Below are positions 18,161 through 27,518 of a stretch of DNA of 27,518 nt, one piece after another. The stretch lies in assembly GCA_003427395.1 (NCBI GenBank), contig BFEA01000227.1, positions 193,649-221,166 of the forward strand, given 5' to 3'. The notes under the pieces are model-generated. The model made no database searches and had not been told where the DNA came from. It saw only the letters and a program-made list of their open reading frames with translations. Source of the DNA: Chara braunii. Its lineage: Eukaryota; Streptophyta; Charophyceae; Charales; Characeae. The position numbers and the translations under genes were made by a program. Every line of letters starts with the position of its first letter. Positions within the stretch are counted from its first letter, which is position 1.

Positions 18161-18745
18161 GGCCTGGACCCCACTGGAATGCCGAAAGGAAAATCTTTGC
18201 CACAGAATTGTTTCGGGACCCCGCCACCAGCGGAAAAGGTCCTGGAAAGTTGGGATTTATTCCGCGGACTTGTTTCCCAGGACCCCGCAGCGCCCTTTTT
18301 TTGGCCTGGAAGAGGCCAGGAATCAGTTTTCACTTTGTTCGTGTCCTGGAAAAGTCCCACAGGAGGGAAAATCGCCGTGATTTTGTGCCAAATGAACAGT
18401 GTCCAGGGGGGGAACATCTTGAAAATTTCCAAGGTCTCCTCCCCCCGTCGGACGAGAAGTTGTCCGCCCACGGGTGTTGTTCGGCAAGCGCCTCCCCAAC
18501 GTCACCCGCTACAGGACCTCACTGGTTCCTATGCTCCTCAGCCGACCACCAGGACAAACCACCACTTTCCTTTCCGGGACGGTGTGCAGGGGAGTTTCCT
18601 GTTAGGTAAATTTTGACGTCATTTTGCGGCAAAACTCACTCTGCGGTGGGGTCCCATCGGAACGCTCTCCAGAGTTTCCAAACCTCTTCCACCGTCTTTT
18701 TTGGGCAGACGTATTTTCCAACTGAATTCCTGTGGGGTCCAGGCC
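18161..18745. mobile_element. Non-autonomous PIF/Harbinger-like element B
   Basis: A 585-bp element with ends GGCCTGGACCCCACTGGAAT (left) and GGCCTGGACCCCACAGGAAT (right, reverse complement), 19 of 20 identical, followed by a shared GGAAAAT about 8 bp further in. TGA flanks both sides (18158-18160 and 18746-18748), consistent with a 3-bp target duplication. The interior is rich in GGAAA and GTCC blocks and has no domain-bearing frame. It lies only about 200 bp from element A. Confidence 0.75.
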
Positions 18746-18763
18746 TGAGTCGACTCAAAGAGA

Positions 18764-19237
18764 ATGGTGTTCCATTGCAGTAAGAGCACAACTCTTCCCG
18801 TTAGTCAACACCCTTGTCTATTAGTCGGTGCGCCAACCACCTTGCTGTACGGAGCTAAAGTGAGGCTAGCCGTAGAGGTTGCAGGCATACTGGTCGTCCG
18901 GTACATGGTTTACTGCCAAATGAACCGATTGGAAGCGAGCGGAAAGGAAGGGATTACCCGTTAGACCGGTGCGATTGCCCGCCCCATCAAGAGGAGTGAG
19001 CTGCGCAACTGCAGCGCTCTTTGCTGCTTTGGACTCCGCAGCCTAGATTGGCTGACTGTGTTGCAGCAGCGGTCGCTGAGCCACTACGAGCTGCTGCTGC
19101 GGCTGGTGACTGTGCACGAGCTGCTGTTGCAGCTGGTGACTGTGCAAGAACTGTTGCTGCGCCTGTTGACAGCGCACCAGCTGCTGCCTACTGTTGATTG
19201 CTGCAGGCTGCTGCATCCTGCCGCCGGCTATTGCTAA
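18764..19237 (+). pseudogene. Possible broken frame with leucine-rich decapeptide repeats
   Basis: Frame 2 is open from ATG 18764 to TAA 19235-19237 with one TAG at 18962-18964. The first part (about 66 codons) has no recognised domain. The second part ends in about four copies of a ten-residue unit such as YELLLRLVTV, encoded by the 30-bp tandem repeat at 19086-19204. I recognise no family; the repeat may create the open frame by chance. Confidence 0.25.
19086..19204. repeat. 30-bp tandem repeat, about four copies
   Basis: Unit ACGAGCTGCTGCTGCGGCTG plus GTGACTGTGC. Copies at 19086-19115 and 19116-19145 are near identical; 19146-19175 and 19176-19204 are more diverged. CTG-rich. The 30-bp period keeps the reading frame. 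Confidence 0.85.
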
Positions 19238-19940
19238 CTATTACAGTCTGTTATATTGCGGCTATTGGGCTAAGGAGAGGCGCTGAGAATTGGAGAAGAG
19301 ATTAGGCTTGATAAGGGGAAGGTTATTGTTGCGAGTTAAGAGGTCGTCAGAGGGGATGACTTTGACAAGTTTGACTTCAGAAGTGGGACAAGCTGCAACT
19401 ATTTGGCCATCATTGCGGGGCCCTCAAGCGATTGAAAGATAACAAGGCCCTCTCCTGCGAGTCTGAGAGCACCCTCCTTCGATCTGAGAGTCTGAAATCT
19501 TTCTCCTTCTGCCTCTCTTACTCTAAGTCTAGTCTGTTGGTTCTGAGAGGAAGGCGGCAGGCAGGATTGCAACCCGTAGGACCGCAGCAAGACTCTGTGG
19601 GGAGTCATCCCACCGATTGCGGGAGCTCTGCCGGAACTTAGGAGGAGTTCTGGAGGCAGGGAACCGACAGGTAACCTCTTGCCTTCCCTCTATAAACCCA
19701 GGTATAACCCATATCTGTATCCCCCATTGCATCGCTGACCGAATATATGAAGTGTAGCCCTACCTTATTTTTAATTTCACTTTCACGACACTGGATCAGG
19801 TTAAGTAAAGGAATGTCTGTCCAAGCTCAGTTTCAGCTTTGTTCGTTGTATGAAAGCAGATTGTTCAAAGGAATCGCATCTGGGGAAAGCAGGATGGAGG
19901 GTTGTTTGATTGAGGGTTTGACTGGGTCATTAAGGCTGGG
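19238..19940. other. Unassigned stretch
   Basis: No gene recognised. Around 19430-19550 there are several CTGAGAG/GAGTCTGA repeats (about four within 110 bp). Open frames here lack domains. Confidence 0.5.
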
Positions 19941-20815
19941 AAGTCCCCATAAGTTTGGGGAGACCCAGTGCTTTGTTCTATTTTGGTTTGCATGGAGCGT
20001 CAGACCCTTCTATAAGTTTAGGGGGTCTGATTGCTCTGGAGACTGGGATGTCCCCATAAGTTTGGGGAGACCAAGTGCTATGGCTTTGCATAGAGGGTCG
20101 AGTAGGTGGCCTCACTGCTCTGACTTGTGAAGGGTCTGATTGTGCCTGATTTTAAGGGACTCGGGGCATTCAATAAGTTTTGGTGTCTTGGGTTGGCTTA
20201 CTTTTACTGGGGACTTATCTGTTTCTTTGGTTTCTGAACGAGGAGGTCTGAGCTGTTCTATAAGTTTAGGTGGCTTGGCCTCTTCCTGTTTTTTATCTTG
20301 AAGAAATAACCTTGCCAAAGGGGCAGATCCTTCTGTAAGTTCAGGGGATCTAACTCGTTGTCACACACATGATGATTCAGAAAGAAATGAAATTGGCAGA
20401 GAGTTAGATCCTTCTGTAAGTTCAGGAGGTCTGACTCAAAAGCCTCGCACATGCGGGAACCCAATGGTTACAACTTGGATATACTTTATTATTATTTTAT
20501 TTAAGAACGAGCTAATTAGACTTTTCTTTAAGTTTAGGTGGTCAGGCTATAGCCGTATCACAACTTGAAGAGAGTATAACTAAGAGTGAAACTAGTGGTA
20601 AACTGGGACAGACTGAACTTGAGTTACTTTAGTCATATGCAACCTTAGAAGACAAAGGTGAAGACAAGTATATATAACTTGGATACTTTAAACAGTTCAG
20701 GGTGACTAGAATGGTCTGGTCATGCGCCCAAAGAAGAGAAAAGTAGTTGTGCCTTCTGTTTTGTGTATACTTCTCGGCTAAGTTCGGCACATTCCATAAG
20801 TTAGGGTGGTCTGAC
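19941..20815. repeat. Interspersed short repeat around ATAAGTTT
   Basis: A ~28-bp motif, roughly TTCTATAAGTTTAGGGGG then TCTGACT, recurs about nine times on the plus strand, with its ATAAG (or GTAAG/TTAAG) core near 19949, 20012, 20056, 20173, 20260, 20335, 20416, 20529 and 20796. Spacing is mostly 45-115 bp. Two copies (19941, 20046) share a longer block with TCCCCATAAGTTTGGGGAGA, itself a short inverted repeat (CCCC/GGGG). No coding sequence. Confidence 0.75.
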
Positions 20816-21099
20816 TTTATGCCTTAATTAAGTTGGTATAAAGGGTTATATCACTGAAAGACCATGAACTATTGTTTGTCCAGATGAACTTGGGATGGTG
20901 AGAGTACTTACCTTTGTGGTTTGGCTTGCTTTTGTCTGAGTGAGGTGACTACCTGATAGGAGTTTCAGTTGGATAGATAGTTGCTTTAATTGCTCGTCAT
21001 GTGCTAGAGCGATAGGAGTTTAGTTTCAATTCCTACATTTTCTATGATAGCTTTCTTTACTAAGATCAATTCTTGCATTTTCTGGGATCATTTTTTATA

Positions 21100-21662
21100 C
21101 TTGACTCTGTATAAATTTTGGCAAGCTGCTTTCTCTATGGGAAGCGCTGCCGAAATTTCTACAAATCCAATGAGCTAGTTAGCTTTTGACTTGTCAAAGT
21201 TCAACTTAATTTTTCTTTATATCTGACTTAGTAAAAAATTGGAAAGTCTCCTGCCAAAACTTTTGCTAATTGAGGGAGTTAGACAAAATTGAACTTTGAG
21301 AAGTCAAAGTTACCTTCAAAATTTGAACTTAGCTTTGTATAAATTTAAGAATAACACTTTTTTCAATGGAGTGCCGCGAAAATTTCTGCAAAACTAAGGA
21401 GTTAGTTAAATCCTGTCTAAGTTGAACTCAAGTTGTTTTTTGAGTTCACATCTGACTTAGTATAAATCTGGGAAGTCTCCCTTTCTAAAGGGAGTGCTGC
21501 CCAAACTTTTACTAATTCAAGGAGTTAGACAAAATTGGATTTTCCAGAATTAAAGATTATTTCTGCTTTCATATTTGCACTTATATAAATTCTGGAAAGA
21601 CACTTTTCCTACGGGAAGCGCTGCCCAAATTTTCTTAGTTCAAAGGAGTTAGATTATATTTT
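21100..21662. repeat. ~123-bp degenerate tandem repeat, about five copies
   Basis: Each unit runs: GACTTAG, TATAAA, TCTGGGAAGTCTCC, a GGGAAGCGCTGCCC-like block, AAATTTTTACTAATTC, then GGAGTTAGACAAAATTGAA. TATAAA (or its mutant) falls at 21110, 21231, 21338, 21461 and 21584, giving spacings of 121, 107, 123 and 123 bp. Copies differ by many substitutions and short indels, so the array is old. It is A/T-rich and non-coding, satellite-like in layout. Confidence 0.85.
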
Positions 21663-23415
21663 GACAGATGACGATTCTGGCAGTCCACTCTGAATAGGGG
21701 AGATTTTGTCATGAGTCTACCTTTCTTTGGACACTTGCTTAGAGGTAGGCTGATATATAATTAACTAGGATAATTTTTGTAAGATCATGATATGAAGATG
21801 TTCTCCTTGGACTTATAGGTTTAGCCTGGGGCATTGACCTCTCATGTGTTACAGGTCCTCTTGATCGTTTGATTCAAGTTCAGGACTAGATTCACCTTGA
21901 TCCCTTGAGGATCATATTCTATTATCACTGATAAAAGGATGGTTGCCGATTCGTCGGCTTACGACTCAACTCCAATTCACTCCTGCCACTCAACCTAAAG
22001 GTTTTATCCCAGTGGTTTATCTGTTTTGTTGTGTTTTTACCCGGACTTTATTGAATGGTCATTTAACATAGATACTGAGTATTTTTACTGCGGGGAGGTT
22101 GCACTGAGGCTTAGGTTTGCATGGCTAAAGCAAGAGGTATGAGAGCAGAGAATATTTGAAGTTGACCCCGTGTAGTGCGTTGACTCTTGTTGGATCTTTG
22201 ATGTGATTGCAGGTATGTTTGTGATTAGGACTCTGGGTATGACTGCCTGCGATTACATACATATATGGCTGAGAGAAGTCCCACTGTGACTGTGAGAAGT
22301 GATCGTCCTATATAACTAACCCTTATATATTTAAGAGTGTCTTGAGTGTTCGAGAGGTCTGCTGTGATTGTGCATAAGGGTTATCCAGATTATGTCTTGA
22401 GAGAGAAGGGGAATTATTTTTTTACCCTTGCTTTTTAGAGTTGTATGGTTGGACGTTGTAGTCCGTGGCAGCCGTCAAAGTCAAACCCCTTGACTTTCGC
22501 CCAGGCCTGGAGTAAGGCTCATCTCCGGGGCAAGAGGAAGCGACTGTCACCACAGGTCTGAACCTGTCTACCACCCACTCTGCACAGAGTGCAGAAGAGG
22601 GTGTGTAATCCTCAACCGCGCATGGCGGTTGTCCAGCGTCGAGAGATTAACCCTCAAGGCACGTATCAGCCGACACTTGAGTGCCGAACGCGGCCCTCGA
22701 GATTAGCGAGGACCGCGCGAGTATGGGTACTACATAGTACGCCATCATTGCGACCGCTTGCGTATGCTTGCATTGCGTGTCGATATGAGGTAGCCCTGCG
22801 TCCGCGCGGTTTTGTACTAAGTCTCGCGCGCGACGCCTATCTGATTTCCGTATGGGAAAGTTATGGGATGACTACCGAGGGGCTAGGAGCGTTGTCGCGT
22901 TGTTTATGTTGTGTCGTTTCGTATGTGCGCATGTGTGTGTTTTATTTTTGTATTTATTAGAATGGTGTGCGCGTGGTGCGTGGGATGCGTCCTAGTCGAC
23001 CGACGCTGAGTCGCGCTTGGGACCTCAGCCCCCCAAGATGTCGGTTCCCGTGCGGGTCCGACAGAGGCGTAATACCGCGCGTACCCGCTATGCTACAGCG
23101 AACGGGAATTGGCCTTAACAAGTATACCTCTGCGATTGCAACTGATTAACTTTCATACTGTGGACAGGTAGCTCGGCGGGGATACGCCTACGGAAGGGAG
23201 GTGACAGCTCCCATAAGGTGGAGGTAAGGCGTGCCTCGCGTAGGCCGTATCCTGTCGTAGGGGTTCATGAGAGGTACGGCTGGGGCACTCAGCCGGAGCG
23301 GCTTGCGGAAGCTCCATGTATATTGCGACGAAGGATTTAAAACTAACTCCTGCGTGACACGGCCGAGAGGGTCTCGCGCTGCCCTGGTGCGGTGCCGGAC
23401 CGATGCGCTCGACAA
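21663..23415. other. Unassigned stretch
   Basis: No gene recognised. Base composition changes from A/T-rich to G/C-rich near 22440-22600. A stem-loop lies at 22477-22497 (AAAGTCAA/TTGACTTT, loop of five). From 23188 to 23415 the minus frame stays open in phase with the integrase fragment that follows at 23416, but the protein no longer resembles integrase. Confidence 0.5.
22477..22497. other. Perfect 8-bp stem-loop
   Basis: AAAGTCAA, five-base loop ACCCC, TTGACTTT. TTGAC is the W-box core bound by plant WRKY factors, here in both orientations; that may be chance. Confidence 0.4.
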
Positions 23416-24345
23416 CGCAATCTCCGCGTGGGCTACGTGTAAGTCCGACTGTTGGTCATCCCTAACAAACTTTCGGAGGATATTACCGAGAGTTTTATTG
23501 GTGATCTCAGTCTGACCATCCGTCTGAGGATGGTAAGATGATGAAAAGCGGAACTGGGATCTGTACTCCTAATGTAGGCGTCCCCAGAATGTGCTGGTAA
23601 AGCGCAGGTCACGGTAGGAGATGATGCTCTGAGGTAAGCCGTGATCTCTCACGACTCGGTCGAAGATGATGTCAACGATCTGACGAGCGCTAATATGATA
23701 GCGGCACGGGACAAAATGTGCACGCTTCGTGAAGCGATCAACGACGACCAAGATAGCATCATGACCGGGCTCAGTGGGTGGGCGGAGGGGACCAATGAAA
23801 TCCATCGAGATGGACTATCCACGACCCTTAGTTATGGGTAGGGGATGAAGTAACCCATACGGAAGGTGGTTCGAACCGTTCACCTCCTGGCAGGTAGGAC
23901 AGTCCTGGATGTAGGCTTTGACGAAGTCCTTGGACTAGTAGAGGCGGCAAACACGATCCAACGTCTTGTGGAAGTCCATATGACCGGCAGCTGCCTGGTC
24001 ATGAAACTCTGCTACAGCTAGGACGCGGAACTCTCTGGTGGAGGGAACGCAGATACGTGGTTCTAACTGACCAGATCTGCCATGCCAGTACACAAGGTCG
24101 TTCTCCCCGAGGGAGTAGGAAGGAACGGTCTTGCCACTCCGCAGTGTCGCGTGGATGACGCGATAATCAGGGCAGTGGTGGTACTGAGTGCGATATGCAT
24201 CGATCACCGACTGATCAACAGTGGATGAGTTCCTTATTGTGATCAGGACGGCGGGACAAGGTATCAGCGACGCGGTTCGTTTCACCCTTGACGGGCTGAG
24301 TGGGGAAACGGAACTCGGAAAAGTCACGCCACCAGTGTACTGTGT
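23416..24345 (-). pseudogene. Second Ty3/gypsy element: RNase H end and N-terminal half of integrase
   Basis: Reading on the minus strand, the RNase H tail (GETNRVADTLSRRPDH) comes first, then after a frame change near 24240 the integrase zinc-binding domain (FHDQAAAGHMDFHKT with DCPTC), then the core: MDFIGPLRPPTE, VVVDRFTKRAHF and YHPQTDGQTE. The second catalytic Asp is Tyr (ISYRDLRF, codon TAC at 23616-23614), while the Glu at 23508-23506 is kept, 36 codons further on (the usual D-x35-E). TAG codons lie at 23937-23935 and 23571-23569. Similarity stops abruptly at about 23416 after HAEIA. The sequence belongs to a different gypsy family from the element at 859-7323 (no PHD finger). Confidence 0.9.
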
Positions 24346-24350
24346 ATCTG

Positions 24351-24427
24351 TTTAACGCGAAACGGGGGATTTAAACTCCCGTTGAATCCCGTTAAATTCA
24401 AAAAAATCCCATTGAATTCGCGTTAAA
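24351..24427. repeat. 77-bp unit with perfect 11-bp inverted ends
   Basis: TTTAACGCGAA at 24351-24361 and TTCGCGTTAAA at 24417-24427 are exact reverse complements. Between them CCCGTTGAAT, CCCGTTAAATTC and CCCATTGAATTC repeat. It sits exactly where the RNase H similarity of the second gypsy element ends. Confidence 0.65.
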
Positions 24428-24700
24428 TAGGCCGCTCCCGCACTTTTCGGAAAAACGAAATTGATGCGCGGGGTCCGGAACACGTGGCCCTAGCCAAAAA
24501 AAAATAAAAATAAAAAATCCCCCCAAGCCCTAAAGCACCTCCCATCCGCCCTCACATCCCCCAAACCCCAACGCCCCAGTTATGTGTGTGTAGGTGTGTT
24601 GTGTGTGTGCGTATGTGTGTATGTGTGTGCCTGCACGTGAGAGTGTGTCTGTGCATGAATATGAATGTATGCGCGTGAGTTTGTGTATATATGTGTTTGT

Positions 24701-24748
<48 letters not shown>

Positions 24749-25291
24749 ATGATTGTTAGCGTGTGTTCATTGTTTCCCTTTTGAGAGATATAGTTTTTTC
24801 CCGTTGAAAACTGGGGGCGGGCGATATGGGTTTGGGCGGGCTATTTGGGTCTGTTCTTTTTTTTTTTTCTCTTCTACCATGCAAGGAAGATGAGCAATAG
24901 CGAACTTCAGCAATCAAACAGCATCATATACACAAGACAAAATAATCGGGACCTCGAACCAACAGCAGAATTGCATCACGAGTTTCACTAAATAAGAAGA
25001 CACCAAGAGCTCATAATTGACAATGCTGGTAAAGTCTCATCATCATCATCAATGAAGAACCAATGTTGATATCCTATCTCGCGCTCGGTGCCTTGACTAT
25101 TGATGGCAAATCCTATCTAGCCTAGACTATAATGTCGAAGATTACGTCAACAACTTTCCCGAAGTACGAGCATACAGCGACCAATGTCGCACACTTCCAG
25201 CACCAGGTATGTCTCTCGCCTTACTCACAACCTCGTTCCCCAACACACAGATGCCACTTGCACCCAATGACCACCCTGCGCCACACCCTGC
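24428..25291. other. Non-coding linker with GT microsatellite
   Basis: No gene recognised. It contains A/C-rich sequence (24480-24580), a GT-rich region from about 24583 to 24775 with a pure (GT)n core at 24713-24747, a T12-like tract near 24858 and a TCATCATCATCATC run near 25038. Confidence 0.75.
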
Positions 25292-26011
25292 TTACAGCAG
25301 CGAAGCTCGGCTATGGTTGCCTGCTCCTTCCTGCTCGCCCGTGAGCGTGTGAGTGTCAGCGAGCCACAGCGTTGCAGTGCTTACGCAGCATGCAGTCAGC
25401 ACCCGAATGCCCAATGTGGACGCAGACCCTTTGTTATATCGAAGTGGATGGTGCTCATACGGGCATCCGGCGAAGCGCTCGGACGGTCTGCGATAAGGAC
25501 GCATCAAGGAGACGTGGTAAACATTGTGTACGCGAGCCTGTGGAAGGTAATCAGGTAGCTTCACACGGAAGCTGATCGGACTAGAGGCAGTATCAGAACC
25601 GACGGCCTGAAGGATGCGGCATGGACCGAAGAAACGACGCCTGAACTTGCGAAGCGTATCCGCTTCGAGCTGTAAGTGGCGTGTGTCGACGAGTACATCG
25701 TCACCGACTTTGAATGGATGATCTATTCGTGATTTGTTCGCTCGTGCGGCCATGCGAGTCTGGGAGTCGGTTAGACTCTCGTGTGCGCGCTTCATAATCG
25801 CCACCATGTGGGCGATCCAATCATCAATCGCAGGACAATTAATGTTTGGGCGCAACCGCGATGGTCGTAGGAAGTACGTGGGTATGCGAGGGTGGTAGTC
25901 GAGGTTGCAATAGAATGGCGACATCCCCGTGGCTGGCGAAACAGTGTGGTTGTACGTTGTTGGCGCGAATACCCTTACAAGGGTATCCGCTCTGGGTTTT
26001 GCAAGTGACAA
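25292..26011 (-). pseudogene. Second Ty3/gypsy element: C-terminal half of integrase
   Basis: Similarity to integrase starts at about 25969 with FA..YNHTVSPATGMSPFY and runs to about 25441. It includes the AARANKSRIDHPFKVGDDVLV linker, the FRRRFFGPCRILQAVG segment of the C-terminal module and NVYHVSLMRPYRRP, typical of gypsy integrase C-termini. No chromodomain follows. It is on the same strand as 23416-24345 and begins at the very point where that half breaks off, yet it lies upstream of it in the direction of reading. The first ~14 codons and the last ~50 codons of the frame are probably not integrase. Confidence 0.88.
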
Positions 26012-27518
26012 GAAACAAGTTTGGGTTAGATTTTAAGTATACCGCACTAGGGGCGGCGTTGGCTGTGAACTCCGTTGACCGGGTGGTTGACTAGAATAAA
26101 GAGTGTGTGGGCGTGCAGGTTCAAGGCGCGCGTGATTCATCCCCTGATGTTGATTACGAAACCGGCGCGGACGCCGGTCTGTTTATTTTTATTTTTTTTT
26201 ATCCTTAAGTTTTTATTTTCGATTACTCTTGATTAAACTAAGATCTAGGGAATACCCTTTTTTTTTTTATGGCTACGTTTGCCCGAGTCGAGTGTGTGTG
26301 CGGAGGACGACCCCGACGACGGCATCGGCAACGGCGGCGTGACTTCGTGTGGTGAGCGGGGTTTCGTAGGATGGCGTGCGGGGCGATTATGGCACGCTAT
26401 AAGCGAGCCGGCGCGGGCACTGGGAACCGCGCGGCCGGTTCGTTGGCCCAAAGCGCCGCGCTGCACTGCCTTGTATGGCACTCTGCGGGCGCTGGTCTTA
26501 GGCTTGGGCTTAGACCTATAGGTTACGACATTGGGTTGACATTACGGAGGTTTGGGGATCGAGGCCAGCGGACGTCGGCGTAGCGACTGCAGCAGAGCGT
26601 CGCGGAAGGGACCAATGGGGTTGAGGGCCGTCAAGGCTATCCCCCTCGGTTTGGTTTTCGGGGGCGGCATTGGGCCGATCCGCGGGACTGGCGAGGCGCC
26701 AGCAGCCCCACGGTTTTTCCCCGATACTATTGTTATTTTATTTTATTTCCCTTTTGTGATTTATTTATCGCGTCCCGTTCGGGGACGCGAGACGGCAGTG
26801 GGATCGCGTGAAGTGTATCGTATTTACGGGATTGCCTGAAGTACAGTTACAAACTGTCTTCGTGGCTGCACCGGAGTTACCCCCTTATGGTGTTGCGGGG
26901 AACTACGCGGCAACCACACTCGTGCTCGTGCCGCCCATGAGGGGACGCGCGGGAGCCGCACCAGCCAGCAGGTGCGAAGCCTGCTACGGCAGGGGCTAGG
27001 CCGATAGCGTCTGAGCCGGGCTTCTCCGACCGGCTAGTCACTGTGCCTACCCTCGGGTCCCCTCCCGCTAAGTATACTGGTGAGCGACGGGCGTAGGTCC
27101 AGTCGGGCAGTACTCGGCAGCCGGGGGTATTACGACAGAGGTGTCTACAGCACTGTCGTGCAGCCTACCCGTAGGGGCCGAGGAATAGAGGTGGAGAACT
27201 GAGGCAGCAAGGCCGGCCGGGGTAGTAAGGGAGGCCGCCATGTTAAGGCACAGGCCCCGGTGGTGTGAGGATAGCGGGGGCAGAGGAGGATCCGGTGGAC
27301 CTGGCCCTGGTCTCCACCTGGGTGCATTCGCAGGAAGGGTAGTGGGCTCTGCCGAGGGGAGGCGCGGTGCAGAGCGGTGGGTGATGCCTATCCGGGGCGA
27401 GGCATCGGGGACCGGGCCTCGGCCCACGTCCGGGGTCAGTTGGTTCATTCATTCTTTGGTTCGTTCATTCANNAGTCGGACTGGACCTTCACTCAGCTGC
27501 TGCTTCTCGTGTGTGTCC
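26012..27518. other. Unassigned GC-rich stretch
   Basis: No gene recognised. A minus-strand frame at 27068-27448 (126 codons, Pro/Ser/Ala-rich) is the longest but has no domain and sits in GC-rich DNA where such frames arise by chance. T/A runs occur near 26180-26215 and 26260, and 26844-26885 resembles 15902-16029. TTCATTC repeats lie near 27445-27470, next to two ambiguous bases (27472-27473). Confidence 0.5.

Noticed and set aside
22502-22515. CCAGGCCTGG as a further end of the element A/B family
   Set aside because: Only the palindromic core matches; the rest of the TIR and a partner end are missing.
26115-26128. GGTTCAAGGC as a tRNA B box
   Set aside because: No cloverleaf, acceptor stem or A box around it.
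27068-27448. 126-codon minus-strand frame
   Set aside because: Pro/Ser/Ala-rich frame in GC-rich DNA with no domain and overlapping alternatives; not above chance.
1-27518. CRISPR array, bacterial operon, rRNA or tRNA gene
   Set aside because: None found. Repeats have irregular spacing without unique spacers of even length, and no RNA gene fold was recognised.

Overview
The window looks like repeat-dominated nuclear DNA of a plant or streptophyte alga. The evidence is two different degenerate Ty3/gypsy retrotransposons (one with a primer-binding site close to the initiator-Met tRNA type usual in plants), several non-autonomous DNA transposons with GGCC-type termini and 3-bp TAA/TGA target duplications, a trihelix (SANT/Myb-like) pseudogene, microsatellites, A/T homopolymers, and no operon-like gene packing. 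A charophyte such as Chara is my guess from the overall style of the retroelement proteins; that is inference only. I find no intact gene that I would call with high confidence.

Layout. (1) 1-858: two related Tourist/PIF-Harbinger-like MITEs (358-479, 610-722) in what may be the 3' LTR side of the first retroelement. (2) 859-7323, minus strand: a nearly full-length but dead Ty3/gypsy element with PBS, gag with zinc knuckle, protease, reverse transcriptase, RNase H, then a PHD-type zinc finger, the integrase zinc-binding domain, integrase core and C-terminus, and a candidate polypurine tract. The pol frame stays open in phase for 4.6 kb apart from seven nonsense codons; gag has three more. No convincing LTR pair is visible. 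(3) 7544-10240: an unrecognised minus-strand reading frame upstream of the retroelement, purine-rich DNA, a concentric CCAAT-box dyad, and a small minus-strand frame that starts directly next to a (GA)n tract. (4) 10686-12408, minus strand: a decayed trihelix-type gene with frameshifts and a 111-bp tandem duplication. (5) 12409-16900: mostly unassigned, with homopolymers, a GTGAACTC repeat and two foldback repeats. (6) 16909-18745: two non-autonomous elements of one TIR family, each with its own 3-bp target duplication. (7) 18764-21660: three kinds of tandem or interspersed short repeats, including about five copies of a ~123-bp unit. (8) 23416-26011, minus strand: a second gypsy element whose integrase is cut in two, the halves lying in permuted order around a deleted middle. 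(9) 26012-27518: GC-rich DNA with nothing I can name.

The retroelement parts would once have worked together as a polyprotein: Gag packages RNA, protease cleaves, RT/RNase H copies RNA to DNA, integrase inserts it. The point of most interest is the PHD finger lying between RNase H and integrase. By analogy with the chromodomains of chromoviruses it could have guided insertion to marked chromatin, but that role is inference.
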